The notes under the pieces were generated by a model. It saw only the letters and a list, made by a program, of their open reading frames with translations, searched no databases and was not told the DNA's origin. A stretch of DNA of 64,000 nt from DASRHY01 sp035650275 (GTDB lineage Bacteria > Actinomycetota > Actinomycetes > Propionibacteriales > Kribbellaceae), in NCBI GenBank assembly GCA_035650275.1, contig DASRHY010000196.1, positions 1-64,000 on the forward strand, written 5' to 3'. The position numbers and the translations under genes were made by a program. Every line of letters starts with the position of its first letter. Positions within the stretch are counted from its first letter, which is position 1. This document shows positions 41,262 through 50,117 of the stretch, piece after piece.

Positions 41262-42470
41262 TCAGGCAGCGACCGGCTGGTCGAACTCGATGTGGTGGCC
41301 GTGCAGCCAGGCCAGCGCCTCCGGCCTGGCCATCTTCTTGGCGAACATCGGCAGCAGCAGGTCCCGCAGCACCCGGCCGACCGGCCCGGCGGCCTTGCCC
41401 TGGTTCACCCGCTTGGCGTCGTCGTACACCTTCCGCACCCGGTCCTCACGCAGACCCTGGTATGTCGCGAACGCCGCGGCGAGCTCGTCCCTGTCGCGCA
41501 GGCACCGGGCCAGCACGATCGCGTCCTCGATAGCCAGTGACGCACCCTGGCCGGAGCTCGGTGAGGTGACGTGCGCCGCGTCGCCGACCAGCACCGCACG
41601 GCCGCGGTACCAGGTGGCCGGTGCGGCCATCGAGTGCATCGGCAGCCAGTCGACGTTCTCGGTGCTGGCCTCGATGATCCGCCGGGCCGGTGTCGCGTCC
41701 GCCTGGAACAGCTCGACCAGCAGCCGGGTGGTCCACTCCTGGGTGCGCCCGGCCAGCTCGGCCGCGGACGGCTCGACCGGCGTCGGCACGTTCGCGAACC
41801 ACAGGATCCGGTCCGGGGCGATCGCCTGGTAGCCGAAGAACGCCCGCTTGCCGAACACGAAGTGGAACGTCTCGGGCGCCACGTCCAGGTCCAGGCCGCG
41901 GACGTATCCGCCGGTGCCAACCAGTCCGGTGTACTCGGGCCGCGGGGCGTCCGGGGCAACCATGCCGCGCACCGTCGAGCGCATGCCGTCCGCGCCGACC
42001 AGCAGGTCACCGCGGGCCTCGGTGCCGTCGTCGAACCGGGCCAGTACGCCGTTCGCTCGCTCCTCGATCCCGGCCAGCCGCTTGCCGTGCTCGATCCGCA
42101 CGCCGCGCCGCAGCGCCTCGTCGTGCAGCACCCGGTACAGGTCGGCCCGCTCGACGGTCAGGTTGGTGGTTCCGTCTGCCAGCGTCAGGCCGTTGGCGAT
42201 CTCGGCGAGCACCCGGCCGGAGCCGTTCAGCATCGCCATCCGCGGCGCCCGGTGGCCGATCTGCTGCACCGGCTCGCGCAGGCCGAGCGCGTCGAGCGCG
42301 TCCAGCCCGTTCGCGGCCAGGCCCATCGAGGCGCCGACGCCGTGCGCGGTGGTCGGGTACGCCTCGTAGACGGTCGCGGCGATGCCGACCCGCTGCAGTG
42401 CCAGTGCGGCGACCGGGCCGGCGACACCGGCGCCGATGATCAGTGCGTGTTGTGAGGTCATCTCGGTCAT
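41262..42470 (-). CDS. FAD-dependent monooxygenase (PHBH/UbiH-like)
   Basis: Flavoprotein aromatic hydroxylase-like enzyme of 402 residues. HALIIGAGVAGPVAALALQRVG is the FAD dinucleotide fold, DLLVGADGMRSTVRGM the DG motif near 155, and VLVGDAAHVTSPSSGQGASLAIEDAIVLARCL the GD motif near 290. Full length for group A monooxygenases. ATG 42470 overlaps the upstream PadR gene by four bases (order padR-monooxygenase), so expression is self-regulated. Substrate unknown; this could be a drug-inactivating hydroxylase. Together with PadR and the hydroxyacid oxidase it interrupts the rpmG-hadA neighbourhood. Confidence 0.9.
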   Translation of the reverse strand: MTEMTSQHALIIGAGVAGPVAALALQRVGIAATVYEAYPTTAHGVGASMGLAANGLDALDALGLREPVQQIGHRAPRMAMLNGSGRVLAEIANGLTLADGTTNLTVERADLYRVLHDEALRRGVRIEHGKRLAGIEERANGVLARFDDGTEARGDLLVGADGMRSTVRGMVAPDAPRPEYTGLVGTGGYVRGLDLDVAPETFHFVFGKRAFFGYQAIAPDRILWFANVPTPVEPSAAELAGRTQEWTTRLLVELFQADATPARRIIEASTENVDWLPMHSMAAPATWYRGRAVLVGDAAHVTSPSSGQGASLAIEDAIVLARCLRDRDELAAAFATYQGLREDRVRKVYDDAKRVNQGKAAGPVGRVLRDLLLPMFAKKMARPEALAWLHGHHIEFDQPVAA

Positions 42471-43078
42471 TCCTTCGGGGGTGGGGGGTTGAATGTGGCG
42501 GCGATCTCGGCGAGCGACTCGGCCGTCCAGCTGATCCGGCCGTCGTCGAGCTCGTCGACCACCGAGCCGACCCAGGTCAGCTCGGCTTGGAGGACTGCCG
42601 TGAGGTACTCCTCCTCGAGCAGGAAGACCCGTGGCAGTCCAACGGGTGCTCCTGCGAGCACGTCCTGCTGCTCGGCCAGGGCCTGCTCGAGCCGGTCCCG
42701 CCGGGCCGCTAGCTGGCGTCGTACGTCGTCGGCGTCGAGCAGGGTGAGATGGGCGACGGCTGCCGGGAACTCGGGGAACTCCTCGCGCGGCGCGGACAGC
42801 ATCTCCCGCTCCCAGCCGAGCACTGTCTCCCGCCCGGCGGCGGTGATCTCGTACACGGTCCGCTCGGGTCGTCCGGCCTCCCGGCTGGTCCCGCGCGGCT
42901 CGATCAGCCCGTCGCGATGCAGCCGCTCGATCGTCTTGTAGAGCGTGGCCCGCTGGCCGACGTAGACCACCCGGTCCTTGCCGCGCTCGGTGATCCGGCG
43001 CTGCATCAGGTACGGGTGCATCGGCTCCTCGAACAGCAGCGCCAGGACGGCGAGTGCCAGCGGCGATCGTCTACTCAT
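42467..43078 (-). CDS. PadR-family transcriptional regulator
   Basis: Regulator of 203 residues. N-terminal winged helix: LALAVLALLFEEPMHPYLMQ, YKTIERLHRDGLIEP, VYEITAAGRETVLGWEREML. C-terminal helical domain (QLAARRDRLEQALAEQQDV) for dimerisation, the long PadR subgroup with a VirR-type C-terminus. It likely represses its own operon with the monooxygenase from the TAGTGT...ACACTA site just upstream. Confidence 0.9.
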   Translation of the reverse strand: MSRRSPLALAVLALLFEEPMHPYLMQRRITERGKDRVVYVGQRATLYKTIERLHRDGLIEPRGTSREAGRPERTVYEITAAGRETVLGWEREMLSAPREEFPEFPAAVAHLTLLDADDVRRQLAARRDRLEQALAEQQDVLAGAPVGLPRVFLLEEEYLTAVLQAELTWVGSVVDELDDGRISWTAESLAEIAATFNPPPPKE

Positions 43079-43109
43079 AGTGTTAAGGCTACTAGTGTTC
43101 AGGACACTA
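43078..43109. promoter_or_regulatory. Candidate PadR operator
   Basis: TAGTGT (43093-43098) and ACACTA (43104-43109) form an inverted repeat with a five-base centre. A further TAGTGTT at 43078-43084 is a direct copy 15 bases away. It lies between padR and the hydroxyacid oxidase gene. Confidence 0.5.
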
Positions 43110-43178
43110 AGTCAAGGTCGGATGAACCCGACGGGGGGCTGTTCCGTTTTGAACGGAGTCGGGGCAGGAGGAGGTGTC

Positions 43179-44249
43179 GTGACGACCACGTCGTTGCCTC
43201 AGCTGGAGGCGCTGTCGCTTCGTGAGCTCGAACCTGTTGCCCGGCGGTACCTGGATCCGGCGGTGTACGACTTCTTCGCCGGCGGGGCGGCGGACGAGGT
43301 GACGCTGCGGGCGAACGAGTCGGCGTTCGGCCGGCTGACGCTGCGGCCGCGGGTGCTGCGCGGGCTGCCGGCACCCGACCTGCGCACCAGCGTGCTCGGC
43401 ACCGAGCTGGCGATGCCGGTGTACGTCGCGCCGACCGCGTTCCACGGCCTCGCGCACCCCGACGGCGAGGTGGCGACCGCGCAGGCCGCGGCGTCGGCCG
43501 GTGCGCTGATGATGGTCGCGATGGCGTCCACGGTCGCCGTCGAGGAGCTCGCCGCGGCGCCGGCCCCGGCACGCTGGTTCCAGCTGACCATCCAGCCGGA
43601 CCTCGGCTTCACACAGCACATCGTGCAGCGGGCCGAGCGGGCCGGCTGCAGCGCGCTGGTGGTCACCGTCGACTCCCCGGTGCCTGGCCGCCGGGAGCGC
43701 GAGCTGCGCAACAGCTCCGGCCGGCTGCCGCGCGACCTGCTGTGCGAGAACCTGCGCGACCCGTCGTCGGGCGAGATCCGCCGGATCGAGTACACCGCGC
43801 AGCTCGGCTGGGAACACCTCGACTGGTTGCGCAGGGCGACGACGCTGCCGGTCGTACTGAAGGGCGTCACGCATCCGGAGGACGCTCGGCTAGCGGTCGG
43901 GCTCGGGGTGGACGCGCTCGTCGTGTCGAACCACGGCGGGCGCCAGCTGGACACCATGCCGGCCGCGATCGACCTGCTGCCGGAGGTGGTCGAGGCGGTC
44001 GGCGGCGCCGTACCGGTGCTGCTTGACGGGGGAGTGCGACGGGGAACCGACGTGCTCAAGGCGCTCGCGCTCGGTGCCACCGCGGTCGGCCTCGGCCGCC
44101 CGGTGCTCTGGGGCCTGGCCGTCGCGGGTTCCGATGGAGTGGCCAGGGTGCTGACGATGATCCGTGACGAGCTGGCGGACGCGCTCACCCTGTGCGGATA
44201 CGCCTCTGTGCAGGGGCTCCCGCGGGACGTCGTCGGCCCGCCGGGCTGA
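43179..44249 (+). CDS. FMN-dependent alpha-hydroxy-acid oxidase/dehydrogenase (LldD/glycolate-oxidase family)
   Basis: TIM-barrel flavoenzyme of 356 residues oxidising 2-hydroxy acids to 2-oxo acids. DPAVYDFFAGGAADEVTLRAN at the N-terminus, LAMPVYVAPTAFHGLAHPDG (FMN contact), WFQLTIQPDLG, VVLKGVTHPEDA (lysine), VVSNHGGRQLDTMPAAIDLL with the catalytic histidine and arginine, and VLLDGGVRRGTDVLKALALGATAVGLGRPV for phosphate binding. The start is GTG 43179 after GGAGGAGG. Substrate (lactate, glycolate, mandelate) is not decided by what is visible. Confidence 0.92.
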   Translation: MTTTSLPQLEALSLRELEPVARRYLDPAVYDFFAGGAADEVTLRANESAFGRLTLRPRVLRGLPAPDLRTSVLGTELAMPVYVAPTAFHGLAHPDGEVATAQAAASAGALMMVAMASTVAVEELAAAPAPARWFQLTIQPDLGFTQHIVQRAERAGCSALVVTVDSPVPGRRERELRNSSGRLPRDLLCENLRDPSSGEIRRIEYTAQLGWEHLDWLRRATTLPVVLKGVTHPEDARLAVGLGVDALVVSNHGGRQLDTMPAAIDLLPEVVEAVGGAVPVLLDGGVRRGTDVLKALALGATAVGLGRPVLWGLAVAGSDGVARVLTMIRDELADALTLCGYASVQGLPRDVVGPPG

Positions 44250-44364
44250 GCGGCTGCTCGAGTCAGGTTCGCCGCACCGCGGACGGTCCGGACCGGCGCT
44301 GGGCGATCTACGAGACACTGCTGCGGTTTTCCGGCGCCGTCACGGGCGCCGTAGAGTTCCCGGC

Positions 44365-44790
44365 ATGCCCATCGACGAGTCCATGGTCGGGCGGAAGTAC
44401 CCGGCCGCCGAGCCGTACCAGGTCGGCCGGGAGAAGATCCGCGAGTTCGCCGACGCGATCGGCGACTCGAACCCGGCGTACCGCGGCGACGACGCGGTCG
44501 CGCCGCCGACGTTCGCGTTCCCGCTCGGCAGCCGCGCGCTGGAGAGCCTGCTCGCCGACCCCGAGCTCGGGCTGCGGCTGGACCGGATCGTGCACGGTGC
44601 GCAGAAATTCAGCTACGTCCGGCCGATCAAGGCCGGCGACGAGATCACCGCGACCGCGACGATCACCACCGTCCGCAAGGCCGGCGGCGTCGACGTGATC
44701 ATCTACGAGACCGAGCTGGCCACGCCCGAGGGCGAGCTGGTCGCGACCTGCACCTCGACGATCTCGCACGCCGCGGAGCAGGCCGGATGA
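44365..44790 (+). CDS. hadA: MaoC-like (3R)-hydroxyacyl-ACP dehydratase subunit A
   Basis: Hot-dog-fold protein of 141 residues, half of the heterodimeric dehydratase HadAB of type II fatty acid synthesis. GRKYPAAEPYQVGREKIREF, IGDSNPAYRGDDAVAPPTFAF, VHGAQKFSYVRPIKAGDEI. The catalytic histidine of the hydratase motif is absent (NPAYRGD), as usual for the non-catalytic HadA subunit. ATGA overlap with hadB. The gene is separated from rpmG by the monooxygenase/PadR/oxidase block. Confidence 0.88.
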   Translation: MPIDESMVGRKYPAAEPYQVGREKIREFADAIGDSNPAYRGDDAVAPPTFAFPLGSRALESLLADPELGLRLDRIVHGAQKFSYVRPIKAGDEITATATITTVRKAGGVDVIIYETELATPEGELVATCTSTISHAAEQAG

Positions 44791-45197
44791 GCGCCGTCGA
44801 GGTCGGGACCCGGCTGCCGTCGCTGACCGTCACGTTGCGCCGTGCGGACCTGGTCCGCTACGCCGGCGCCAGCGGCGACTTCAACCCGATCCACTACAGC
44901 GACCGGATGGCCTCGGCGCTCGGCCTGCCGGGTGTCATCGCGCACGGCATGCTCACCATGGCCGAGGCGGCCCGGGTGGTGACCGACTGGATCGGCGACC
45001 CGGCCCGGCTGGTCGAGTACGGCGTCCGGTTCACCAAGCCCGTGGTAGTGCCGGACGACGATGCCGGCGCCGAGGTCGCGTTCGGCGGCACGGTCGTTGC
45101 CGTTGACAACGAGTCGGGCACGGCCGAGGTCGAGATCATCGCCGAGTCCGGCGGCCAGAAGGTGCTCGGCCGGGCCCGGGCGATCGTCAGGCTGTGA
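44787..45197 (+). CDS. hadB: MaoC-like (3R)-hydroxyacyl-ACP dehydratase subunit B
   Basis: Catalytic hot-dog subunit of 136 residues. The hydratase motif ASGDFNPIHYSDRMASALGL holds the catalytic Asp and His, followed by PGVIAHGMLTMAEAARVVTDW. It pairs with HadA for dehydration of 3-hydroxyacyl-ACP. Overlaps: four bases with hadA and four with murB, so hadA-hadB-murB is a tightly coupled operon. Confidence 0.9.
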   Translation: MSAVEVGTRLPSLTVTLRRADLVRYAGASGDFNPIHYSDRMASALGLPGVIAHGMLTMAEAARVVTDWIGDPARLVEYGVRFTKPVVVPDDDAGAEVAFGGTVVAVDNESGTAEVEIIAESGGQKVLGRARAIVRL

Positions 45198-46225
45198 AGA
45201 CCGAGTACGACGTCGCGCTGGCCGGCCGCACCACGCTGCGGATCGGTGGTCCGGCGCGCACGCTGGTGACGGTCGATTCCGAGGCGGACCTGATCGAGGC
45301 AGTCCGGTCCTCGGACGCCGCCGGCGAGCCGGTGCTGCTGCTGTCCGGCGGCAGCAACGTGGTGATCTCCGACGACGGCTTCGACGGCACCGTGATCCAG
45401 GTCGCGACCCGCGGGGTGCGAGTGGAGTCGGATGCCTGCTCGGGTGCGATGGTGCGGGTCGCGGCCGGCGAGGACTGGGACCGGTTGGTGGTGCGCGCGA
45501 TCGACGAGGGCTGGAGCGGGCTCGAGTCGATGTCGGGCGTGCCCGGCATGGTCGGCTCGACGCCGATCCAGAACGTCGGCGCATATGGGCACGACGTGTC
45601 CGAGACGATCGCCACCGTCCGGGTCTGGGACCGGGCCGGTAGCGCTGTGCGCACGATCGCGGCGGCGGGCTGTGGGTTCGCGTACCGGACCTCGCGGTTC
45701 AAGGCGGACCCGGGCCGGTACGTCGTCCTCGACGTGGCCTTCCAGCTCCCGCTCGGCGAGCTGTCCGCGCCGGTCACCTACGCCGAGCTGGCCCGCACGC
45801 TGGGGGTCGGGGGCGGCAGCCGCGCGCCGATGGCCGAGGTGCGCGACGCGGTGCTCGGGCTGCGGCGCGGCAAGGGTATGGTGCTCGACCCCGACGACCA
45901 CGACACCTGGAGCGCCGGCTCGTTCTTCACCAACCCGATCCTGCAGTCGGAGGATCAGGTCCCGGATGGCGCGCCGAGCTGGCCGGAGTCAAGCGGCCGG
46001 GTGAAGACCAGCGCAGCCTGGCTGATCGAGCGCTCCGGCGTACGGAAGGGCTTCGCGATCGGCGGCGCGGCGGTGTCGAGCAAGCACACGCTTGCGCTGA
46101 CGAACCGCGGCACCGCCACCGCGAAGGACCTGCTCGCGCTGGCGTCGTACGTCCGCGACCGGGTGCACGAGACCTTCGGCATCACCCTCGTGAACGAGCC
46201 GGTGCTGGTCGGTTGCGTGCTCTGA
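45194..46225 (+). CDS. murB: UDP-N-acetylmuramate dehydrogenase
   Basis: FAD-dependent enzyme of peptidoglycan precursor synthesis, 343 residues. LAGRTTLRIGGPARTLVTV at the start, VLLLSGGSNVVISDDGFDGT (FAD site), GWSGLESMSGVPGMVGSTPI, QNVGAYGHDVSETIATVRV with the family's GAYG, GSFFTNPIL (catalytic serine in SFFTNP) and a C-terminal AAWLIERSGVRKG. The C-terminal type I loop region is present, so it is the long MurB form. GTG 45194 overlaps hadB. Convergent with the adenosine deaminase behind a long hairpin. Confidence 0.95.
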   Translation: MKTEYDVALAGRTTLRIGGPARTLVTVDSEADLIEAVRSSDAAGEPVLLLSGGSNVVISDDGFDGTVIQVATRGVRVESDACSGAMVRVAAGEDWDRLVVRAIDEGWSGLESMSGVPGMVGSTPIQNVGAYGHDVSETIATVRVWDRAGSAVRTIAAAGCGFAYRTSRFKADPGRYVVLDVAFQLPLGELSAPVTYAELARTLGVGGGSRAPMAEVRDAVLGLRRGKGMVLDPDDHDTWSAGSFFTNPILQSEDQVPDGAPSWPESSGRVKTSAAWLIERSGVRKGFAIGGAAVSSKHTLALTNRGTATAKDLLALASYVRDRVHETFGITLVNEPVLVGCVL

Positions 46226-46260
46226 GCAACCATTCCGGGGCAGCGCCGCTAGCGCACCGA

Positions 46261-46317
46261 CTTCCCGTACGGGCTCGCCGTCCCAAGGCAAGCTGGGCGG
46301 CGGGTCGGTACGGGAAG
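46261..46317. terminator. Bidirectional terminator between murB and the deaminase gene
   Basis: CTTCCCGTAC (46261-46270) pairs exactly with GTACGGGAAG (46308-46317); an inner CGCCGTCCC/GGGCGGCG stem with one bulge extends the hairpin. It lies between convergent genes. Confidence 0.6.
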
Positions 46318-46328
46318 AGGTGGGACGG

Positions 46329-47375
46329 TTAGGCGGTGGTGGGCTGGTGAAGGGGGCGGGAGGCGCCGAGCCAGCCGTCGATCTCGGCGAGGATGCCGGC
46401 CCGGACGTCGTCAGGTGTGGTCGAGGCCAGCACCGATGAGCGGGCCATGGCGGCGAGCTCCGCGTCGCTGAAGCCGTGCACGTCCCGGGCGGTCTGGTAC
46501 TGCTCGGCCAGCCTGGACCCGAACAACAGCGGGTCGTCCGCCCCGAGCGCGATCCGCGCGCCCGCGTCGTACAGCTGCCGCAGCGGCACGTCCTGCGCGC
46601 GCTGGTAGACGCCGAGCGAGACGTTCGAGGCGGGACACACCTCGAGCGCGACCCCGGCGTCGACGACCCTGGCGAGCAGGTCCGGGTCCTCGGCCACGCG
46701 CACACCGTGCCCGAGCCGACGAGCGCCGAGCTCGTCCAGGCAGGTGCGGACCGTCGCGGGCCCGCACAGCTCGCCGCCGTGCGGTACGGCCAGCAGGCCG
46801 GCGTTGCGGGCGATCCGGAACGCGGGCGCGAACTCCGAAGTGGTGCCGCGCCGCTCGTCGTTCGACAGACCGAAGCCGACCACGCCGTGGCCGGCGTACT
46901 GGGAGGCCAGCCGGGCGAGCGTGCGGGCGTCCAGCGGGTGCCGGGTACGGTTCGCCGCGATCACGACCTGCACTCCGACACCGGTCGCCAGCGAGGCGTC
47001 CCGGGCCGCGTCCAGCACCAGATCGGTGAAGGCGGTGATGCCGCCGAACAGGCCGCCGTACCCGGACGGGTCGACCTGGATCTCCAGCCAACGGGAGCCG
47101 TCCGCGGCGTCGTCCTCGGCCGCCTCGCGCAGCAGCCGTCGGACGTCGTCCTCGGTCCGCAGCACCGACCGGGCGATGTCGTACAGCCGCTGGAACCGGA
47201 ACCAGCCGCGCTCGTCCGCCGCGGACAGCCGTGGCGGCCACTCGTGCCGCAGCGCGTCCGGGAGATGTATGCCGCGGGTCTCGGCGAGCTCGACCAGCGT
47301 GGTGTGTCGCATCGACCCGGTGAAGTGCAGATGGAGGTGCGCCTTCGGCAGCAGCCGCACGTCACGGTCGCTCAT
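46329..47375 (-). CDS. Adenosine deaminase family protein
   Basis: Zinc-dependent purine or related deaminase of 348 residues. LPKAHLHLHFTGSMRHTTL gives the HxH metal pair (His13/His15), FGLSNDERRG and VPHGGELCGPATV provide the third histidine and catalytic Glu, and ARIALGADDPLLFGSRLAEQY gives the SDDP-type aspartate motif (here ADDP). Complete. It could equally be an adenine or aminodeoxyfutalosine-type deaminase; the family is firm, the substrate less so. Convergent with murB. Confidence 0.88.
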   Translation of the reverse strand: MSDRDVRLLPKAHLHLHFTGSMRHTTLVELAETRGIHLPDALRHEWPPRLSAADERGWFRFQRLYDIARSVLRTEDDVRRLLREAAEDDAADGSRWLEIQVDPSGYGGLFGGITAFTDLVLDAARDASLATGVGVQVVIAANRTRHPLDARTLARLASQYAGHGVVGFGLSNDERRGTTSEFAPAFRIARNAGLLAVPHGGELCGPATVRTCLDELGARRLGHGVRVAEDPDLLARVVDAGVALEVCPASNVSLGVYQRAQDVPLRQLYDAGARIALGADDPLLFGSRLAEQYQTARDVHGFSDAELAAMARSSVLASTTPDDVRAGILAEIDGWLGASRPLHQPTTA

Positions 47376-47477
47376 CAGGGAAGGTTATCCGCAGTTCGTC
47401 ACACGACGTGAATCGGTCTTGCCGGATCGGCGGACGGGAGTCACAGTGCGAAGATGAGCACCCAGGGGGAACGCCGG

Positions 47478-48701
47478 ATGGCGGAGCTGGATGCCAAGCT
47501 CGGGCTACTGCGCGAGGAGCTGGCGTTCTGGCGGGAGCTGGCGGCGCCGGACGGGGTGCTCGAGCGGCACCACGCACAGCTGCACCGGCTGAGCCAGATG
47601 CTGGGCGCCGCGTTGGACCGGCTGGACCTGCAGCGCTACGGCAGCGACGCCCAGGCCGATACGATCGAGCAGCTGCTCGCCGTGCACCACGTCTGGAACT
47701 TCTTCCGGTCCAAGCTCGCGCTGCGGCTGGTGGTCCGGTTCGAGCCGGCGCTGATCGCCGCGGACGAGCTGGCCCGGGCCTGCGTGCAGCCGTTGTACGA
47801 CGCGGCGCTGGCGGCCGGCACGCTGACCCACGGGCAGATCCGCGAGCCGCTGGCGTACTTCGACTCCGTTGGTACGCCGTTCGCACCGCGCCGCGGCCAG
47901 GCGTACCGGAACCTGCTGCTCGGCGGCCTACCGGACGGGCTGGTGCGGCAGCTGCCGGTGCCGGTGATCGGGGTGCCGTGGCACGAGCAGGCGCACCTGC
48001 CGGAGATCGCCGTGGTCGCGCACGAGGTGGCGCACCTGGCCGACGACGACCTCGGCCTCACCCTTGCACTGCGGCCGGTGCTGGAGCGACGGCTGACGAC
48101 GAACCCGCGCTCCGCGGACTGGTCCCGCTGGTTCCCCGAGGTGCTGGCGGACGTGCTGGCCACGCTGCGGCTCGGCCCGGCGTACGGGCAGGCGCTGGCC
48201 GACCTGGTCGCCGCCGCCGACGACGACCGGGGCTACCCGCCGCCCGACATCCGGCTGCGGCTGGTGACGGCGACGCTGGACCTGCTCGGCCTGCCCGCCG
48301 GCCCGGTCGGGCAGGTGGACGGCACCGGGGCGCTGTACCTGCTGGACGTCGCCGACGTGGTCTCGGTGATCCTGTCCGAGCCGCTGGACGTGCTCGGCCA
48401 CGCGCCGCTGCGCCGGTTCGCGCCGTTCACCACGGCCCTGCAGACGCAGGTGATCATCGACGCCGAGCGGCTCCGTGCCTGGGTTCCGCCGCACAGCCAG
48501 GACCCGCGGCTGCTGGTCGCTGCCGGGATCCTCGCCTTCTCCGACGACCCGGACGCGTTCGTCCGGAACGGGACCGCGGCGCTCGTGTTCGCGCGGATCG
48601 CCGGCGCCGCCACCCGTGCGCCGGGCGGACTGGACGGCCGGCGGGAGGCCGAGGCCCACGACCGCCGGCTGGGCGCGGACCTGCTGCGCTGGGTCAGCTG
48701 A
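47478..48701 (+). CDS. Unknown protein with HEXXH zinc-peptidase-like motif
   Basis: Protein of 407 residues, helical throughout, with no signal peptide. The only recognisable signature is VVAHEVAHLADDD at about 179-191, an HEXXH zinc site, followed 30-40 residues later by WFPEVLADVLATLRLGPAYG, which offers a third ligand glutamate. Other segments (NFFRSKLALRLVVRFEP, VPWHEQAHLPEI) give no family. ATG 47478 is preferred over 47454 because AGGGGGA lies seven bases upstream. It may be an intracellular metallopeptidase. It is convergent with trpB2 and not clearly part of an operon. Confidence 0.7.
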   Translation: MAELDAKLGLLREELAFWRELAAPDGVLERHHAQLHRLSQMLGAALDRLDLQRYGSDAQADTIEQLLAVHHVWNFFRSKLALRLVVRFEPALIAADELARACVQPLYDAALAAGTLTHGQIREPLAYFDSVGTPFAPRRGQAYRNLLLGGLPDGLVRQLPVPVIGVPWHEQAHLPEIAVVAHEVAHLADDDLGLTLALRPVLERRLTTNPRSADWSRWFPEVLADVLATLRLGPAYGQALADLVAAADDDRGYPPPDIRLRLVTATLDLLGLPAGPVGQVDGTGALYLLDVADVVSVILSEPLDVLGHAPLRRFAPFTTALQTQVIIDAERLRAWVPPHSQDPRLLVAAGILAFSDDPDAFVRNGTAALVFARIAGAATRAPGGLDGRREAEAHDRRLGADLLRWVS

Positions 48702-48709
48702 AGGCCGGG

Positions 48710-50092
48710 TCAGTTGACCGCAGGCAGGCGTTCAAGTGCCTGCGCGACCGCGGCCTGGATCTCGCTGTCGTCCCAGGACCGGTCCGTCATCGTGCCCGAC
48801 AGGTACGCGTCGTACGCGGCGAGGTCGAGGTGGCCGTGGCCGCACAGCGCGGTCAGGATCACCTTCTCCTCACCGGTCTCCTTGCAGCGTTCGGCCTCCT
48901 CGACTGCGGCCGCCAGCGCGTGTGTCGGCTCCGGCGCCGGCACGATGCCCTCGGTGCGGGCGAACAGCACACCCGCGGCGAAGCAGTCCGACTGCGGTTT
49001 CGCGACCGCCTCCAGCTCGCCGGTCTCGTACAGGTGGCTGATCAGCGGGCTCATTCCGTGGTACCGCAGCCCGCCGGCATGGATCGGGTCCGGGACGAAG
49101 TCGTGCCCGAGCGTGTGCATCTTCATCAGCGGCGTCATCCCGATGGTGTCGCCGAAGTCGTAGGCGTAGGTGCCCTGGGTCAGCGACGGGCACGCCGCCG
49201 GCTCCACCGCGCGGACCACCGGTGCCATCTTCCCGGCCCACTTCTCCCGCAGGAACGGGAAGGCCAGCCCGCCGAAGTTCGAGCCGCCGCCGGTGCAGCC
49301 GACCAGCAGGTCGGGAGTCTCGTCCACGCGAGCCAGCTGCAGCAGCGCCTCCTCGCCGATGATCGTCTGGTGCATCAGCACGTGGTTGAGAACGCTGCCC
49401 AGCGAGTAGTTCGTGTCCGCGTTCTGCGCCGCGACCTCGACCGCCTCGCTGATCGCGATCCCGAGCGACCCGGTCGAGTCCGGGTCCTGGGCTAGGATCT
49501 TGCGGCCGCCCTCGGTCAGGTCCGACGGGCTCGGGTGGACGGTCGCGCCGAAGGTCTCCATCATCACCCGGCGGTACGGCTTCTGGTCGTACGACGCCCG
49601 CACCATCCAGACCTCGCACTCCAGCCCGAACTGCGAGCAGGCGAACGCCAGCGCCGTACCCCACTGGCCCGCGCCGGTCTCGGTGGTGAGCTTCCGGATC
49701 CCGGCCTTCGCGTTGTAGAACGCCTGCGGGACGGCGGTGTTCGGCTTGTGCGACCCGGCCGGCGAGACGCCCTCGTACTTGTAGTAGATCCGGGCCGGGG
49801 TGCCGAGCGCCTTCTCCAGCCTGTGCGCCCGGTACAACGGCGAAGGCCGCCACAGCCGGTATACGTCGAGCACCTCGGGCGGGATGTCGACGTACTGGTC
49901 CTGCGACACCTCCTGCAGGATCAGGTCCATCGGGAAGAGCGGGGCCAGGTCATCCGGGCCGACCGGCTGGCCGGTGCCCGGATGCAGCACCGGCGGCGGT
50001 GGCGTCGGCAGGTCGTGCAGCACGTTGTACCAGCGGGTCGGGAGCTCGTCCTCCGACAGCAGGATCTTCGTCGCGGTGCTGGTGGAAGTCAT
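48710..50092 (-). CDS. trpB2: TrpB2-type tryptophan synthase beta-like PLP enzyme
   Basis: Fold-type II PLP enzyme of 460 residues that joins indole and serine. SPAGSHKPNTAVPQAFYNAK contains the PLP lysine, TETGAGQWGTALAFACSQFG and EVWMVRASYDQKPYRRVMME are TrpB2-specific, LLVGCTGGGSNFGGLAFPFL is the phosphate cup, and the C-terminus has ALCGHGHLDLAAYDAYLSG. The long N-terminal part marks TrpB2 rather than the TrpA-partnered TrpB1. It stands alone with no trpA, consistent with indole salvage. Confidence 0.93.
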   Translation of the reverse strand: MTSTSTATKILLSEDELPTRWYNVLHDLPTPPPPVLHPGTGQPVGPDDLAPLFPMDLILQEVSQDQYVDIPPEVLDVYRLWRPSPLYRAHRLEKALGTPARIYYKYEGVSPAGSHKPNTAVPQAFYNAKAGIRKLTTETGAGQWGTALAFACSQFGLECEVWMVRASYDQKPYRRVMMETFGATVHPSPSDLTEGGRKILAQDPDSTGSLGIAISEAVEVAAQNADTNYSLGSVLNHVLMHQTIIGEEALLQLARVDETPDLLVGCTGGGSNFGGLAFPFLREKWAGKMAPVVRAVEPAACPSLTQGTYAYDFGDTIGMTPLMKMHTLGHDFVPDPIHAGGLRYHGMSPLISHLYETGELEAVAKPQSDCFAAGVLFARTEGIVPAPEPTHALAAAVEEAERCKETGEEKVILTALCGHGHLDLAAYDAYLSGTMTDRSWDDSEIQAAVAQALERLPAVN

Positions 50093-50117
50093 GCTCGCAA
50101 CGTACGCCCGGACCCAC

